Positions 1-8,308 of a stretch of DNA of 58,333 nt are shown piece by piece. The notes under the pieces were generated by a model, which did no database searches, had not been told where the DNA came from, and saw only the letters and a program-made list of their open reading frames with translations. Position 1 is the stretch's first letter, and each line of letters starts with the position of its first letter. A program made the position numbers and the translations under genes. Origin of the DNA: SKLM01 sp964450435 (GTDB lineage: Bacteria; Chloroflexota; Anaerolineae; B4-G1); contig CAYVCX010000010.1 of NCBI GenBank assembly GCA_964450435.1, positions 1-58,333 of the forward strand. Reading direction: 5' to 3'.

Positions 1-606
1 GAGATGAAGAATCTCAGTCGCTTGCCCGATGCTGAGTGGACCTCGGCGGAACCACCGAAGATCCATGACGGGCCGGTCCCGGAACGAGCGGTGATGGGAT
101 TCGGTCACTTGCAAGGAGAGTGGGACAACTGTGACGCACCGCTCTCTGGATGCCTGATTCGCGACGTCTATCCCAAGAAGACGACCTATCAGGGGCTGGT
201 AACCACGGCTCCTGAGGCCTCTGCTACGGAGATTCTGAAAGACAACGGGCAGCGATGGACGCTGGAAGAGGTCTATATGACGATGACGCGTCATTGGGAC
301 TTTGACAATCTGCCCCCTTCTCGACTTGGCGTGGCCTTGGCGATGGTGCACTTTGCTCTGGTCGCCTTCACCCTGTTGGGCTTCTACCTTCAGGAGACCG
401 AAGATGCCGACACCCTTGAGACGTTGAACATGGGGCCACCGGCTATACCCCTTCCCGAACGCGAGTTGGCTGTCTACGCTGGATCCCATTTCGCTCTCTT
501 GCTCGCCAGTGAACTACTGGAAATCATCCTGTCCAATGTCGACGCTTGGCAGGATAACCGTGAGCAACTTCTTATGGCACTCAGGCACTGCGAGGGCAAT
601 ATCTAA
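1..606 (+). mobile_element. Transposase (DDE type), C-terminal part, cut by window edge
   Basis: About 200 residues are visible and the frame is open to the first base, so the gene probably begins upstream. The segment R-W-T-L-E-E-V-Y around residues 84-91, followed by hydrophobic residues about 105-130 (V-A-L-A-M-V-H-F to G-F-Y-L-Q-E), resembles the end of the catalytic domain of DDE transposases of the IS4/IS1634 kind, where a W-x-I-E-E motif carries the last acidic residue. No terminal inverted repeat or target duplication was found after the stop, so the element boundary is not defined. The family assignment is moderately sure; the exact IS group is not recognised. Confidence 0.5.
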
Positions 607-725
607 AACAAGTGCTCCTGCCAGAGACCGCCGATAAACTGATTGCCGTCTTCGCTCATCGTCACCAAGGCCAGCTCTCGCACCGTTCACCTTTGCTCCT
701 GACGCGCCGTCATCTTTGTGTATGC

Positions 726-754
726 TTGACAGGCCCGTCTTCCTGCACTACACT
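726..754 (+). promoter_or_regulatory. Sigma-70 promoter of the nucleoside hydrolase-ECF operon
   Basis: TTGACA (726-731), a 17-nt spacer and TACACT (749-754). Transcription would start near 761, leaving a leader of about 185 nt before the GTG start at 945. I could not match the leader to a known riboswitch. Confidence 0.7.
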
Positions 755-944
755 CACGCTTGCCCGATCGAGCGGCGAGCTGAGCTGGCTAACTGGATGG
801 CTGCACGTTGGGAGCGCCCGACGGTGCGCCAACCATGCCCCTGCCCCCGGTGTGGCAGCGGGGAGCCAGAACGCGTCATCGCCTCGAGGCGGCAGGACAG
901 GCGCGTTTGCTGGGGACGAGCCCGCAGGAAAGGAGCCAGGCCCT

Positions 945-1898
945 GTGACGGATGGGTCCAAGCGAGTCATTCTGGACAGCGACCCGGGCATCGACGACGC
1001 CCTGGCGATCCTCCTGGCTGTCGCCTCGCCCGAGGTGGAGCTGGAGGCCGTGACCGTCGTGCACGGGAACTGCTCGGCGGCGCAGGGCGCTGCCAACGCC
1101 CTGTCGGTGCTGGAGCTGGCAGGTGCGGCGCACGTTCCGGTCTACCAGGGCTTCTCCAGGCCCATCGTGCAGCCGCGCCTTCTCGCGCCGGAGACTCACG
1201 GGACGACCGGGCTGGGATACGCCCGGCTGCCTGCCCCGGCGGCGAAGCCCCATGCGGGGCACGCCATGGACTTCCTCATCGAGCGCATCACGGCGTCGCC
1301 GGGGGAGATCACCCTGGTTGCTGTCGGGCCGCTGACCAACCTGGCGGTGGCTCTCCGGCGCGAGCCGCGTCTGGTCGATGCGGTCCGGGACGTGATCATC
1401 ATGGGCGGGGCCATTCGGCACGGCGGCAATGCCACGCCCCTGGCCGAGTTCAACACCTACGTCGACCCCCACGCGGCGCACATTGTCTACCATTCGGGGC
1501 TGCCCATCACGCTCGTCCCTCTCGATGTCACCTACCAATGCATCCTCACCCCGGGCGACGTGGAGCGCCTGCTGGGCGTTGAGTCCCCCATCATGCCCTT
1601 CATCGCCGACGCCACCCGCTTCTATATGCAGTTCCACGACGACTTCCAGAGCATCGCCGGGTGCATCATCAACGATCCCCTGGCTCTGGCCCTTGCCTTT
1701 GCGCCCCATCTCGTCGATCTCGAGGAGTACTACGTCGACGTCGACCTCTCCGGCGGGGTCTCGATGGGCAAAACTTTCGCTGATTTCTATGCCATGGAAC
1801 GCCAGCCGCCCAACATGCGCGTCGCTCTCGAGGTTCGGGCTCGAGATTTCCTGGAGCTCTTCCTGGAACGGATGGAGGCCTTGGCACTGTCGACGTGA
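945..1898 (+). CDS. Nucleoside hydrolase (IunH/RihA-like)
   Basis: Inosine-uridine preferring nucleoside hydrolase family, which cleaves the N-glycosidic bond of ribonucleosides to a base and ribose. The frame is open further upstream, but GTG at 945 with AGGAG 10 nt before it leads directly into the family's N-terminal Ca-binding motif D-S-D-P-G-I-D-D-A (about residues 11-19). The central V-A-V-G-P-L-T-N-L and I-I-M-G-G-A segments and the late N-D-P-L-A motif, which supplies another Ca ligand, are all present. At 317 aa it has normal family length. It is the first gene of an operon with a complete ECF importer, so it probably processes an imported nucleoside-like compound; the substrate cannot be read from the sequence. 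Confidence 0.88.
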   Translation: MTDGSKRVILDSDPGIDDALAILLAVASPEVELEAVTVVHGNCSAAQGAANALSVLELAGAAHVPVYQGFSRPIVQPRLLAPETHGTTGLGYARLPAPAAKPHAGHAMDFLIERITASPGEITLVAVGPLTNLAVALRREPRLVDAVRDVIIMGGAIRHGGNATPLAEFNTYVDPHAAHIVYHSGLPITLVPLDVTYQCILTPGDVERLLGVESPIMPFIADATRFYMQFHDDFQSIAGCIINDPLALALAFAPHLVDLEEYYVDVDLSGGVSMGKTFADFYAMERQPPNMRVALEVRARDFLELFLERMEALALST

Positions 1899-1979
1899 GG
1901 AGCTGACCCGGCGACCAACATCTCGTCCGTCCCGTCCGGGACTGGTTCCGTTCGCCTATGCAAACTGGAGGGATCTATC

Positions 1980-2666
1980 ATGCTGGAATCCATTCGAAAG
2001 GACTTCAACACCAGAACCTGGGTGCTGATCCCGGTTGCGATTGCCATCAATGTGGTGATCGGCCAGATCGTGGTCGTGTTGCGCCTGCCCGTCTATTTAG
2101 ACTCCATCGGCACGGTCCTGGTCGCTGCCCTGGCCGGCCCATGGGCGGGAGCGCTCACCGGAACCTTCTCCAACATCATCTGGGGTCTGGCTATCGATCC
2201 CAACGCCTTCCCCTGGTTCCCTGTGGCCCTGTTCATCGGCTTTGTGGCTGGCTGGTGCGCCATCGGCGGTCTGTTCAGAAGTTGGTGGAGGGCGGTCATC
2301 ACCGGGTTCCTGGTCGCCCTGACTGCCGCCGTCGTGTCGACCCCCATTGCCGTGTATCTCTACGGGGGGATCACGGCGAGCGGCTCGTCGTTCATCACAG
2401 CCTATCTGCTGGAGACTGGCCAGGGTCTTGTGGAAGCCGTGTTCAGCACCAACTTTCTGGTCGAACCGGTCGATAAGATTGCCACCGCAATGCTGTCCTT
2501 CGCCATCATCAAGGGTTTGCCCAAGCGCTTCCTGGCTCGCTTCCCCCGCTCCGAGAACGTCGAACTGGGGGAGGAGCGGCGCGCCAACGAGCTCGTCGTC
2601 GCCCTGGTCATCGCCGTCATTCTGATAGCGATCGCCGCCACACTCCTGACCTTGCTCACGGCCTGA
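1980..2666 (+). CDS. ECF transporter S component (substrate-binding membrane subunit)
   Basis: A 228-aa hydrophobic protein with about six membrane segments. The early segment (residues 17-35), the Y-L-D-S-I-G-T stretch near residue 40 and the G-P-W-A-G-A-L-T-G loop are typical of S components of energy-coupling-factor importers, which bind the substrate in the membrane. GGGA precedes the ATG. It sits between a nucleoside hydrolase and EcfT/EcfA genes, which suggests a nucleoside or related substrate. A dedicated ECF module (S, T, A, A in one operon) corresponds to group I ECF transporters. Substrate specificity is inferred only from the neighbour. Confidence 0.82.
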   Translation: MLESIRKDFNTRTWVLIPVAIAINVVIGQIVVVLRLPVYLDSIGTVLVAALAGPWAGALTGTFSNIIWGLAIDPNAFPWFPVALFIGFVAGWCAIGGLFRSWWRAVITGFLVALTAAVVSTPIAVYLYGGITASGSSFITAYLLETGQGLVEAVFSTNFLVEPVDKIATAMLSFAIIKGLPKRFLARFPRSENVELGEERRANELVVALVIAVILIAIAATLLTLLTA

Positions 2667-2692
2667 GCCGCTTGAGCGGCAGAACGTGCGCA

Positions 2693-2727
2693 CAGTGGGG
2701 GCACAGGCATGGTCTGTGTCCCCACTG
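2693..2727 (+). other. Intercistronic hairpin between ECF-S and EcfT genes
   Basis: Arms 2693-2706 and 2714-2727 pair over 14 positions with one G-U and a 7-nt loop. No T-tract follows, so it is more likely an RNA processing or stability element than a terminator. It could set different levels of the S subunit and the T/A module. Confidence 0.5.
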
Positions 2728-2760
2728 ATCTCGTGCGTTCCTTGTCCCGCAAGGATGGAT

Positions 2761-3540
2761 ATGAAGCACAGCTTGACCTTCTACATCGAGCGAGAGAGCC
2801 CTCTTCACCGGCTCAATCCCTTGACCAAACTGGTGATGGTCTTCAGCTTCATTATAGTCGCCTTCTTGGGCCCGGGTCTTCTTCTCCCCACCGCATTGAT
2901 TCTGATCGGTATCTTGCCCCTAAGCTTCTGGGGGCGCGTGCAACGCGAGTACCTCGCCGCCGCCCGCCGCCTGCTTCTGCCCGTCGTGGGGTTCCTGTTC
3001 GTGATGCAAAGCTTCTTCCACCAGGGGGGCACCCGGGTGCTTATGCGCCTGTGGTTCCTGACAGTGACGGTGGAGAGCCTCTGGTTTGCCTACCTTACCG
3101 CCACCAAAATCTTCGTCATGACCTCCGCCTTTATCCTGCTGTTGCTGAGCACCCATCCCGGCGATCTGATGAACGATCTGACTCGAAGAGGATTGCCTCC
3201 GACCTTTGCCTACGTGCTCACGTCTACGCTCCAGATCATCCCGCAGATGCAGGACAAGGCTGATGCCATCATCGATGCCCAGCGTTCCCGCGGGCTGGAT
3301 ACCGAAGGAGGGTTCCGCCAGCGGGTGCGCGCCCTGCTTCCCCTGGTCGGGCCCCTGGTGTTTGGATCTCTCGTCGAGGTGGAGGAGCGGGCCATCGCTA
3401 TCGAGGCCCGCGCCTTCACGTCCCGACTGCCGAAAACCTCGTTGCGAGAGATTCCGGATACCGCCATCGACAGGGCAGCGCGCTGGCTTCTCATCGCGTT
3501 GATTCTTCTGTCCCTGGGGAGCGCTCTGTGGCCCTGGTAG
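2761..3540 (+). CDS. ecfT: ECF transporter transmembrane subunit EcfT (CbiQ-like)
   Basis: The scaffold subunit linking S component and ATPases. ATG at 2761 follows AAGGA, and the next residues M-K-H-S-L-T-F-Y fit the family's N-terminus (S-P-L-H-R-L-N-P-L-T-K). Several membrane segments fill residues 20-150. The cytoplasmic part carries the A-x-R-S-R-G coupling motif (A-Q-R-S-R-G-L-D, about residue 180) and a second A-R-A-F motif near residue 217; these Ala-Arg-Gly-type motifs dock into the ATPase grooves. Length 259 aa is normal. Its end overlaps the following ATPase gene by 13 bp. Confidence 0.88.
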   Translation: MKHSLTFYIERESPLHRLNPLTKLVMVFSFIIVAFLGPGLLLPTALILIGILPLSFWGRVQREYLAAARRLLLPVVGFLFVMQSFFHQGGTRVLMRLWFLTVTVESLWFAYLTATKIFVMTSAFILLLLSTHPGDLMNDLTRRGLPPTFAYVLTSTLQIIPQMQDKADAIIDAQRSRGLDTEGGFRQRVRALLPLVGPLVFGSLVEVEERAIAIEARAFTSRLPKTSLREIPDTAIDRAARWLLIALILLSLGSALWPW

Positions 3541-4379
3541 ACCTGCGCGGCATCACCTACCGCTACCCGCTGTCCGATCAGCCGGCGTTGGAGGACGTCA
3601 GCCTGCAGGTGGAGACGGGGGAGTTCGTGGCGCTCATTGGTCCCAACGGCGCTGGCAAGTCGACTCTGTGCTACACGATCTCCGGCTTCATCCCCTACTT
3701 CTTCGAGGGGGAGCTTGAGGGCGCACTGGAGGTTGCCGGCCTTCGCCCCGAGGAATCATCTCTGGGCGAGTGGGTCCTCAGGGTCGGACTGGTCTTCGAA
3801 AACCCGTTTAATCAGATGTCCGGCTCCAAGTTCACCGTCTACGAGGAGATCGGCTTTGGCCTCGAGAATACCGGCGTCCCGCGGGAGGAGATGAGAGCAC
3901 GGGTCGGGGCTGCCATGGAGATGACCGGCATCACCGACCTGGCGCAGCGCTCCCCTTACTCCCTCTCCGGTGGGCAGCAGCAGTCGGTGGCCCTGACGTC
4001 GATTCTTGTTATGGAGCCCACCGTGCTGGTTCTCGATGAGCCAACCTCTCAGCTCGATCCCATCGGGACGCAGCAGGTTCTCCACCTCGTGAAGAAGATG
4101 AGCCAGAGGGGGGTCACAGTGGTGATGGCCGGCCACAAGCTGGAATGGATCGCCGAGTACGCAGATCGGGTCGTGGCGCTCTGGGAAGGCCGCAAGCTGC
4201 TGGATGGTACCCCGGCCGAGGTGCTGACGTCTCCCGTGTTGCCCGAGAGGGGTTTCGGGGTCTCACGCTACACCTCTGTGGCCCGCAAGGCCGCGACCCA
4301 CGGGCTGTGGCCCCCAGAGCGGCGCCTGCCTATCACTCTGGACGAGGCCGTGGACGGTTTCTCAGGAGGCACCGCTTGA
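3528..4379 (+). CDS. ecfA1: ECF transporter ATPase 1
   Basis: ABC ATPase of the CbiO/EcfA family, 283 aa. It starts at GTG 3528 inside the end of ecfT, with GGGGAG upstream. Walker A (G-P-N-G-A-G-K-S-T) lies near residues 37-45, followed by an intact signature L-S-G-G-Q, Walker B with L-D-E-P-T-S and an H-loop (A-G-H-K). It would pair with the second ATPase to drive import. The stop codon overlaps the TTG start of the next gene, so translation is coupled. Confidence 0.9.
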   Translation: MALVDLRGITYRYPLSDQPALEDVSLQVETGEFVALIGPNGAGKSTLCYTISGFIPYFFEGELEGALEVAGLRPEESSLGEWVLRVGLVFENPFNQMSGSKFTVYEEIGFGLENTGVPREEMRARVGAAMEMTGITDLAQRSPYSLSGGQQQSVALTSILVMEPTVLVLDEPTSQLDPIGTQQVLHLVKKMSQRGVTVVMAGHKLEWIAEYADRVVALWEGRKLLDGTPAEVLTSPVLPERGFGVSRYTSVARKAATHGLWPPERRLPITLDEAVDGFSGGTA

Positions 4380-5188
4380 GGATTTCCGTCGAGGATCTCC
4401 ATTTCACCTATCCTGCTGGCGTCCGGGCCCTCAGGGGCATCGACCTGACGGTCGAGGGAGGAGAGCAGGTCGCTATCGTCGGTCAGAACGGTTCAGGAAA
4501 GACCACGCTCGTGAAGCACTTCAATGGTCTATTGCGGCCCTCACAGGGCAGTGTGCAAGTCGGCGACTGGAATACCGGCGACAAGAGCGTGGCTCGCCTC
4601 GCCTCGCGCGTGGGCTACGTCTTTCAAAACCCGGACGAGCAGCTGTTCACCAATGCCGTCCGCGACGAAGTCGCCTTCGGGCCCCGAAACCTGGGCTACT
4701 CCCGGGATCGAGTGGAGGAACTCGTCCGCGATGCCGTGGCTCTGACGGAGCTCTCCGACAGAAGCGAGACGAATCCCTACGATCTCTCCCCTGCGTGGCG
4801 GAAGATGGTGGCGCTCGCTTCGGTCATCGCCATGGACACGCCCATTTTGATCTTCGACGAGCCGACGACGGGCCAGGATGCTGACAGCGTGGCCCGGGTT
4901 GCCGCCGTGGTGCGGGAGCTGCGGGCGCGCGGGAAGACCATCATCACCATCTCCCACGACATCGACTTCTGCGCCGAGAATTTCGACCGCATCATCGCTC
5001 TGCTCCAGGGGGAGGTGCTCCTTGATGGCCCGACCAGCGACGTGCTTGCCCGGGAAGAGACGCTGGCCGAGACCCACGTCGCTCCGCCCCAGATGACGCG
5101 GCTGGGAAAGCGCCTTGGACTGCCAGTTGCCGTTCGCTCCGAGGAGGAATTCCTCGCCGCCTACGGTGAGCGGCGTCAGGGGATCTAG
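4376..5188 (+). CDS. ecfA2: ECF transporter ATPase 2, with altered signature motif
   Basis: Second ABC ATPase of the ECF module, 270 aa. The start is TTG at 4376, overlapping the previous stop, with a perfect AGGAGG six bases upstream. Walker A is G-Q-N-G-S-G-K-T-T, Walker B ends F-D-E-P-T-T-G-Q-D, and the H-loop is I-S-H-D. The signature, normally L-S-G-G-Q, reads L-S-P-A-W-R-K (about residues 137-143). In a heterodimer the signature of one subunit completes the ATP site of the other, so one of the two composite sites is probably degenerate. The rest is well preserved, which argues against decay. Confidence 0.88.
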   Translation: MRISVEDLHFTYPAGVRALRGIDLTVEGGEQVAIVGQNGSGKTTLVKHFNGLLRPSQGSVQVGDWNTGDKSVARLASRVGYVFQNPDEQLFTNAVRDEVAFGPRNLGYSRDRVEELVRDAVALTELSDRSETNPYDLSPAWRKMVALASVIAMDTPILIFDEPTTGQDADSVARVAAVVRELRARGKTIITISHDIDFCAENFDRIIALLQGEVLLDGPTSDVLAREETLAETHVAPPQMTRLGKRLGLPVAVRSEEEFLAAYGERRQGI

Positions 5189-5510
5189 TCTCTTGCAGGG
5201 CGAAGTATGCACGGATGCGGCGCGGAGGGCCGCTCATTTTCGATTCGCTCCGTGCCGCCGCGCTGTGGGTGTTGCGATTGAAGCACAGGGAAGTGGAGTG
5301 AAGCCCAGGAGTCTACGCCGATTGCTGGTCGTTGAGGGAGGAATTACAGGATGCCCCGACCTGTGGCGGGGAGATTCACCGGCAGGAAGGGCAGCAGGCA
5401 GCTGCAGGATGGACAATGTGACCACAGCAAGAGTCGTTTTGCCGGCTGGAGCATCGCAGTGCTTTGAACGTGTCAACTTGTCCTCGCACTTGCCATAGGC
5501 TCCGCCGCCG
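5189..5510. other. Convergent intergenic region, nothing recognised
   Basis: Lies between the ends of ecfA2 (+) and alr (-). I see no gene, tRNA or clear terminator with a T-tract in it. Confidence 0.5.
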
Positions 5511-6725
5511 TCACTCTTGGCTGCACTTCACGTCTTGTGTCTGAGGGCCGGCGCTTTGCGCTTCGGCGTTCACAAGGCCTACTTGCTCGACAGTCTTTCC
5601 CTGCCGCAGATAGATTCGCGGCAGGCGCGGCATCAGGCTTGTCGTCACCTCGTAGTTGATAGTCTCTGCCCATCGGGCCACTTCCTCAGCTGGGATGCTT
5701 TCCTCACCCTGCCGGCCGATGAGGATCGCCTCGTCGTGCAGTTGAACGTTGGGGATCTGGCTCACGTCCACCACGAACTGATCCATGCACACCCGCCCCA
5801 GGATCGGCGCGCGGCGCCCTCGAATGAGCACGGCGCCCCGATTGGAGAGGATCCGATGATAACCGTCCCCGTACCCCACGGGGATCAGAGCTACCCGGGT
5901 CGGCTGCTCCGTGACGTAGGTGCGCCCGTAGCTGATGCTTGCCCCCGCGGGCAGCATGCGGACCCGCCCAACCCGGCTCTTCAGCGTCAGGGCGGGCTGG
6001 AGCGGAACGGCCGGCTCCACTCCGGCCGCGGGCCGCAGGCCGTACAGGGCGATCCCGCAACGCACCATGTCGAGTGCCATCTCCGGCAAGTCGATGGTGG
6101 CGGCGCTGTTCGACACGTGCTTTAGGGGAAACGAGATTCCGCTCGCCTCCAGCCGCGCCGCGACAACCTTGAAAGCAGCGAACTGGTCACGCGTGAATGC
6201 CTTGTCTGGCCAGTCTGCGACGGCGAAGTGGGTGTAGAGTCCCTCCAGAACCAGCGGCGGCATGCTGCGCAAGAGGCGCACAAACTCCAGGACCTCATCT
6301 GGCAGCAGCCCGTAGCGGGACATTCCGGTATCTACCATGACATGGATCGGCAGGTATCTGCCCTGCGTCCTCGCTGCATCCGCGAGGGCCTCCGCCTGAG
6401 GCTCGCTGTTGACGGTGGGGGTCAGATTCCAGCGCACAATCGCGTCCGATTCGCCGGGCAGCGTATAGCTAAGAAGGAGAATCGGAGCAGCGACGCCTGC
6501 CTGTCTTAGCTCGATCCCTTCCTCGGTGCGGCTCACAGCGAGGCGGCTGGCCCCAGCGGCGACCGCCGCTCTGGAGACGACTGCCGCGCCGTGTCCGTAG
6601 GCATTCGCCTTGACTGCCACCATCAATTCACACCGCTGCCCGGCGCGCTCCTTGAGCAGACGCGTGTTGTGCGCGATAGCATCCAGGTCAATTTCGGCCC
6701 ACGCGACGATGTCGTCCGTCTCCAT
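5511..6725 (-). CDS. alr: Alanine racemase
   Basis: PLP-dependent interconversion of L- and D-alanine for peptidoglycan. The N-terminal barrel holds the PLP lysine in V-K-A-N-A-Y-G-H-G (about residues 38-46). The H-V-S-N-S-A-A segment near residue 210 and the catalytic tyrosine region S-Y-G-R-T-Y follow, then the C-terminal domain with G-Y-G-D-G-Y and G-R-V-C-M-D-Q. Length 404 aa is a little above the usual 360-380; the extra residues are a hydrophilic tail after the last family motif. GGGGGAGAG precedes the ATG. It lies just downstream of the liv operon terminator. Confidence 0.94.
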   Translation of the reverse strand: METDDIVAWAEIDLDAIAHNTRLLKERAGQRCELMVAVKANAYGHGAAVVSRAAVAAGASRLAVSRTEEGIELRQAGVAAPILLLSYTLPGESDAIVRWNLTPTVNSEPQAEALADAARTQGRYLPIHVMVDTGMSRYGLLPDEVLEFVRLLRSMPPLVLEGLYTHFAVADWPDKAFTRDQFAAFKVVAARLEASGISFPLKHVSNSAATIDLPEMALDMVRCGIALYGLRPAAGVEPAVPLQPALTLKSRVGRVRMLPAGASISYGRTYVTEQPTRVALIPVGYGDGYHRILSNRGAVLIRGRRAPILGRVCMDQFVVDVSQIPNVQLHDEAILIGRQGEESIPAEEVARWAETINYEVTTSLMPRLPRIYLRQGKTVEQVGLVNAEAQSAGPQTQDVKCSQE

Positions 6726-6757
6726 CCCAAGCTCTCCCCCGTCTCTTTGCTTCAGGG

Positions 6758-6784
6758 AAAACCCCCTGTCTCAGAAACAGGGGG
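6758..6784 (-). terminator. Intrinsic terminator of the liv operon
   Basis: Arms 6777-6784 and 6762-6769 pair perfectly over 8 bp around a 7-nt loop; reading the minus strand, four T residues follow (6761-6758). It lies 38 bp after livF and before alr. Confidence 0.7.
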
Positions 6785-6821
6785 CTCCTTCCCATGCCCT
6801 TTCGCTCCAGGCGCAAGTCAA

Positions 6822-7535
6822 CTAGCCACCCAGATAGGCCTTCTTCACCTCGGGGTCAGCTAGCAACTCGTTCGATGTGCCCACGAGCACCACACGGCCG
6901 TTCTCCAGCACGTAGCCCCTTCTGGCAAACTGCAGCGCCATCCGCGCGTTCTGCTCCACCAGAAGTATCGTCGTCCCCCTCTGGTTGATCTCCCTGAGGG
7001 ACTCGAACATATCCCGCATCAGCAGCGGCGCCAGACCCATTGAAGGCTCGTCCAGCAACATGAGCTCCCTCCCCGTCATCAGTGCCCTCCCAACTGCCAA
7101 CATCTGTTGCTCTCCTCCGCTAAGCGTGGCCCCTTTCTGTTGCTTTCTCTCCGCCAGACGGGGAAACAGAGAAAACACACGCTGCAGGTCCTTCTCTATC
7201 TGCTCGCTGTCGTCTCGAGCGAAGGTAGCCAACCTGAGGTTCTCCATGACGGTCAGGTTGCCAAAGATCCGCCTTCCTTCGGGGACTTGCACAACACCCA
7301 GTTCACTGGCCACCTTTTCGGGAGCATACCGCAACAGGTCTTGCCCTCTGTAGGTTATCTTGCTGCCCGGGTCGACGGGCACCAGGCGGGAGATCGCCTT
7401 CAGGGCCGTGCTCTTGCCCGCCCCGTTGGCCCCGATGATGCACACAATCTCGCCCTCACCGACCTCGAAATCCACCCCGTGCAAGGCTCTTATGCCCCCG
7501 TACGACACTTGAAGATTCTGCACTGACAACAGCAT
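6822..7535 (-). CDS. livF: Branched-chain amino-acid ABC transporter ATPase LivF
   Basis: Cytoplasmic ATPase, 237 aa, normal for LivF. Walker A G-A-N-G-A-G-K-S-T (about residues 34-42), signature L-S-G-G-E-Q-Q, Walker B L-L-D-E-P-S-M-G-L-A-P, and a late V-E-Q-N that takes the H-loop place, as is usual in LivF. It ends with the family-typical A-Y-L-G-G. The start overlaps the stop of livG by one base, showing translational coupling. It forms the ATPase pair with LivG on the LivHM channel. Confidence 0.93.
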   Translation of the reverse strand: MLLSVQNLQVSYGGIRALHGVDFEVGEGEIVCIIGANGAGKSTALKAISRLVPVDPGSKITYRGQDLLRYAPEKVASELGVVQVPEGRRIFGNLTVMENLRLATFARDDSEQIEKDLQRVFSLFPRLAERKQQKGATLSGGEQQMLAVGRALMTGRELMLLDEPSMGLAPLLMRDMFESLREINQRGTTILLVEQNARMALQFARRGYVLENGRVVLVGTSNELLADPEVKKAYLGG

Positions 7536-8308
7536 CAGGCCTCTGCCTCCTTGCCCAGGTAGGCTTCGATCACCACTGGATTGCTTCGTATCTCATCGGG
7601 CGTCCCCTCTCCAATCACCTCTCCGAAGTTGAGCGTCTGGATGTACTCACAGAGATCCATCACTACCTTCATGCGATGCTCGATGAGGTAGATGGCCGGG
7701 CCGAACTCGCCGTGGATCTGCCGGATGACGGCCATCATCTCGACCATCTCCTCTGGATTCATCCCAGCGGTAGGCTCGTCCAGTAGAAGCAGCTCGGGTT
7801 CCACGGCCATGGCTCGGGCGAGCTCCACCCTGCGCTGCACACCGTAGGGCAGATTCGTCACCACTTCGTGGGCGAACTGCTTCACGCCCATCATCTCCAG
7901 GAGGCTGTACGCTCTGTCCGTGATCTCCTTCTCATCTCTCTGCCACCTTCTGGTCCCAAAGAACGCATCCATCAGCCCGTAGTTGATCTTGGAGTACTGC
8001 GCCAGACGGACGTGATCCAACACCGTTATGTGCCTCCAAAGATGCAGGTTCTGAAAGGTCCTCCCGATGCCCAGAGCAGCGATTTCGTAGGAACGGCGTC
8101 CCACTAGGTCCACGTTCTTAAAGCGTATCTGCCCCTCTGTCGGCTTGTACATCCCGGTGATCAGGTTAAAGATAGTACTCTTGCCCGCCCCATTAGGACC
8201 GATCAGACCCCTTACCTCACCCTTCTCGATCTCGAGATCGAAATCATAGACAGCTCTCAGGCCGCCAAAGTAGTGGGTCAGACTGTCAATCTGTAGTAGG
8301 GGCATCAC
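7535..8308 (-). CDS. livG: Branched-chain amino-acid ABC transporter ATPase LivG
   Basis: 257-aa ABC ATPase with Walker A G-P-N-G-A-G-K-S-T, the LivG-typical G-I-G-R-T-F-Q-N segment, Walker B L-L-D-E-P-T-A-G-M-N-P and H-loop I-E-H-R-M. The ABC signature is L-P-Y-G-V-Q-R-R in place of L-S-G-G-Q, as is common in LivG. It overlaps the upstream livM end by 4 bp and the downstream livF start by 1 bp. Confidence 0.93.
   Translation of the reverse strand: MMPLLQIDSLTHYFGGLRAVYDFDLEIEKGEVRGLIGPNGAGKSTIFNLITGMYKPTEGQIRFKNVDLVGRRSYEIAALGIGRTFQNLHLWRHITVLDHVRLAQYSKINYGLMDAFFGTRRWQRDEKEITDRAYSLLEMMGVKQFAHEVVTNLPYGVQRRVELARAMAVEPELLLLDEPTAGMNPEEMVEMMAVIRQIHGEFGPAIYLIEHRMKVVMDLCEYIQTLNFGEVIGEGTPDEIRSNPVVIEAYLGKEAEA

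Noticed and set aside
4..720. Terminal inverted repeat of the left-edge insertion sequence
   Set aside because: The other end is outside the window and no obvious repeat or duplicated target could be identified.
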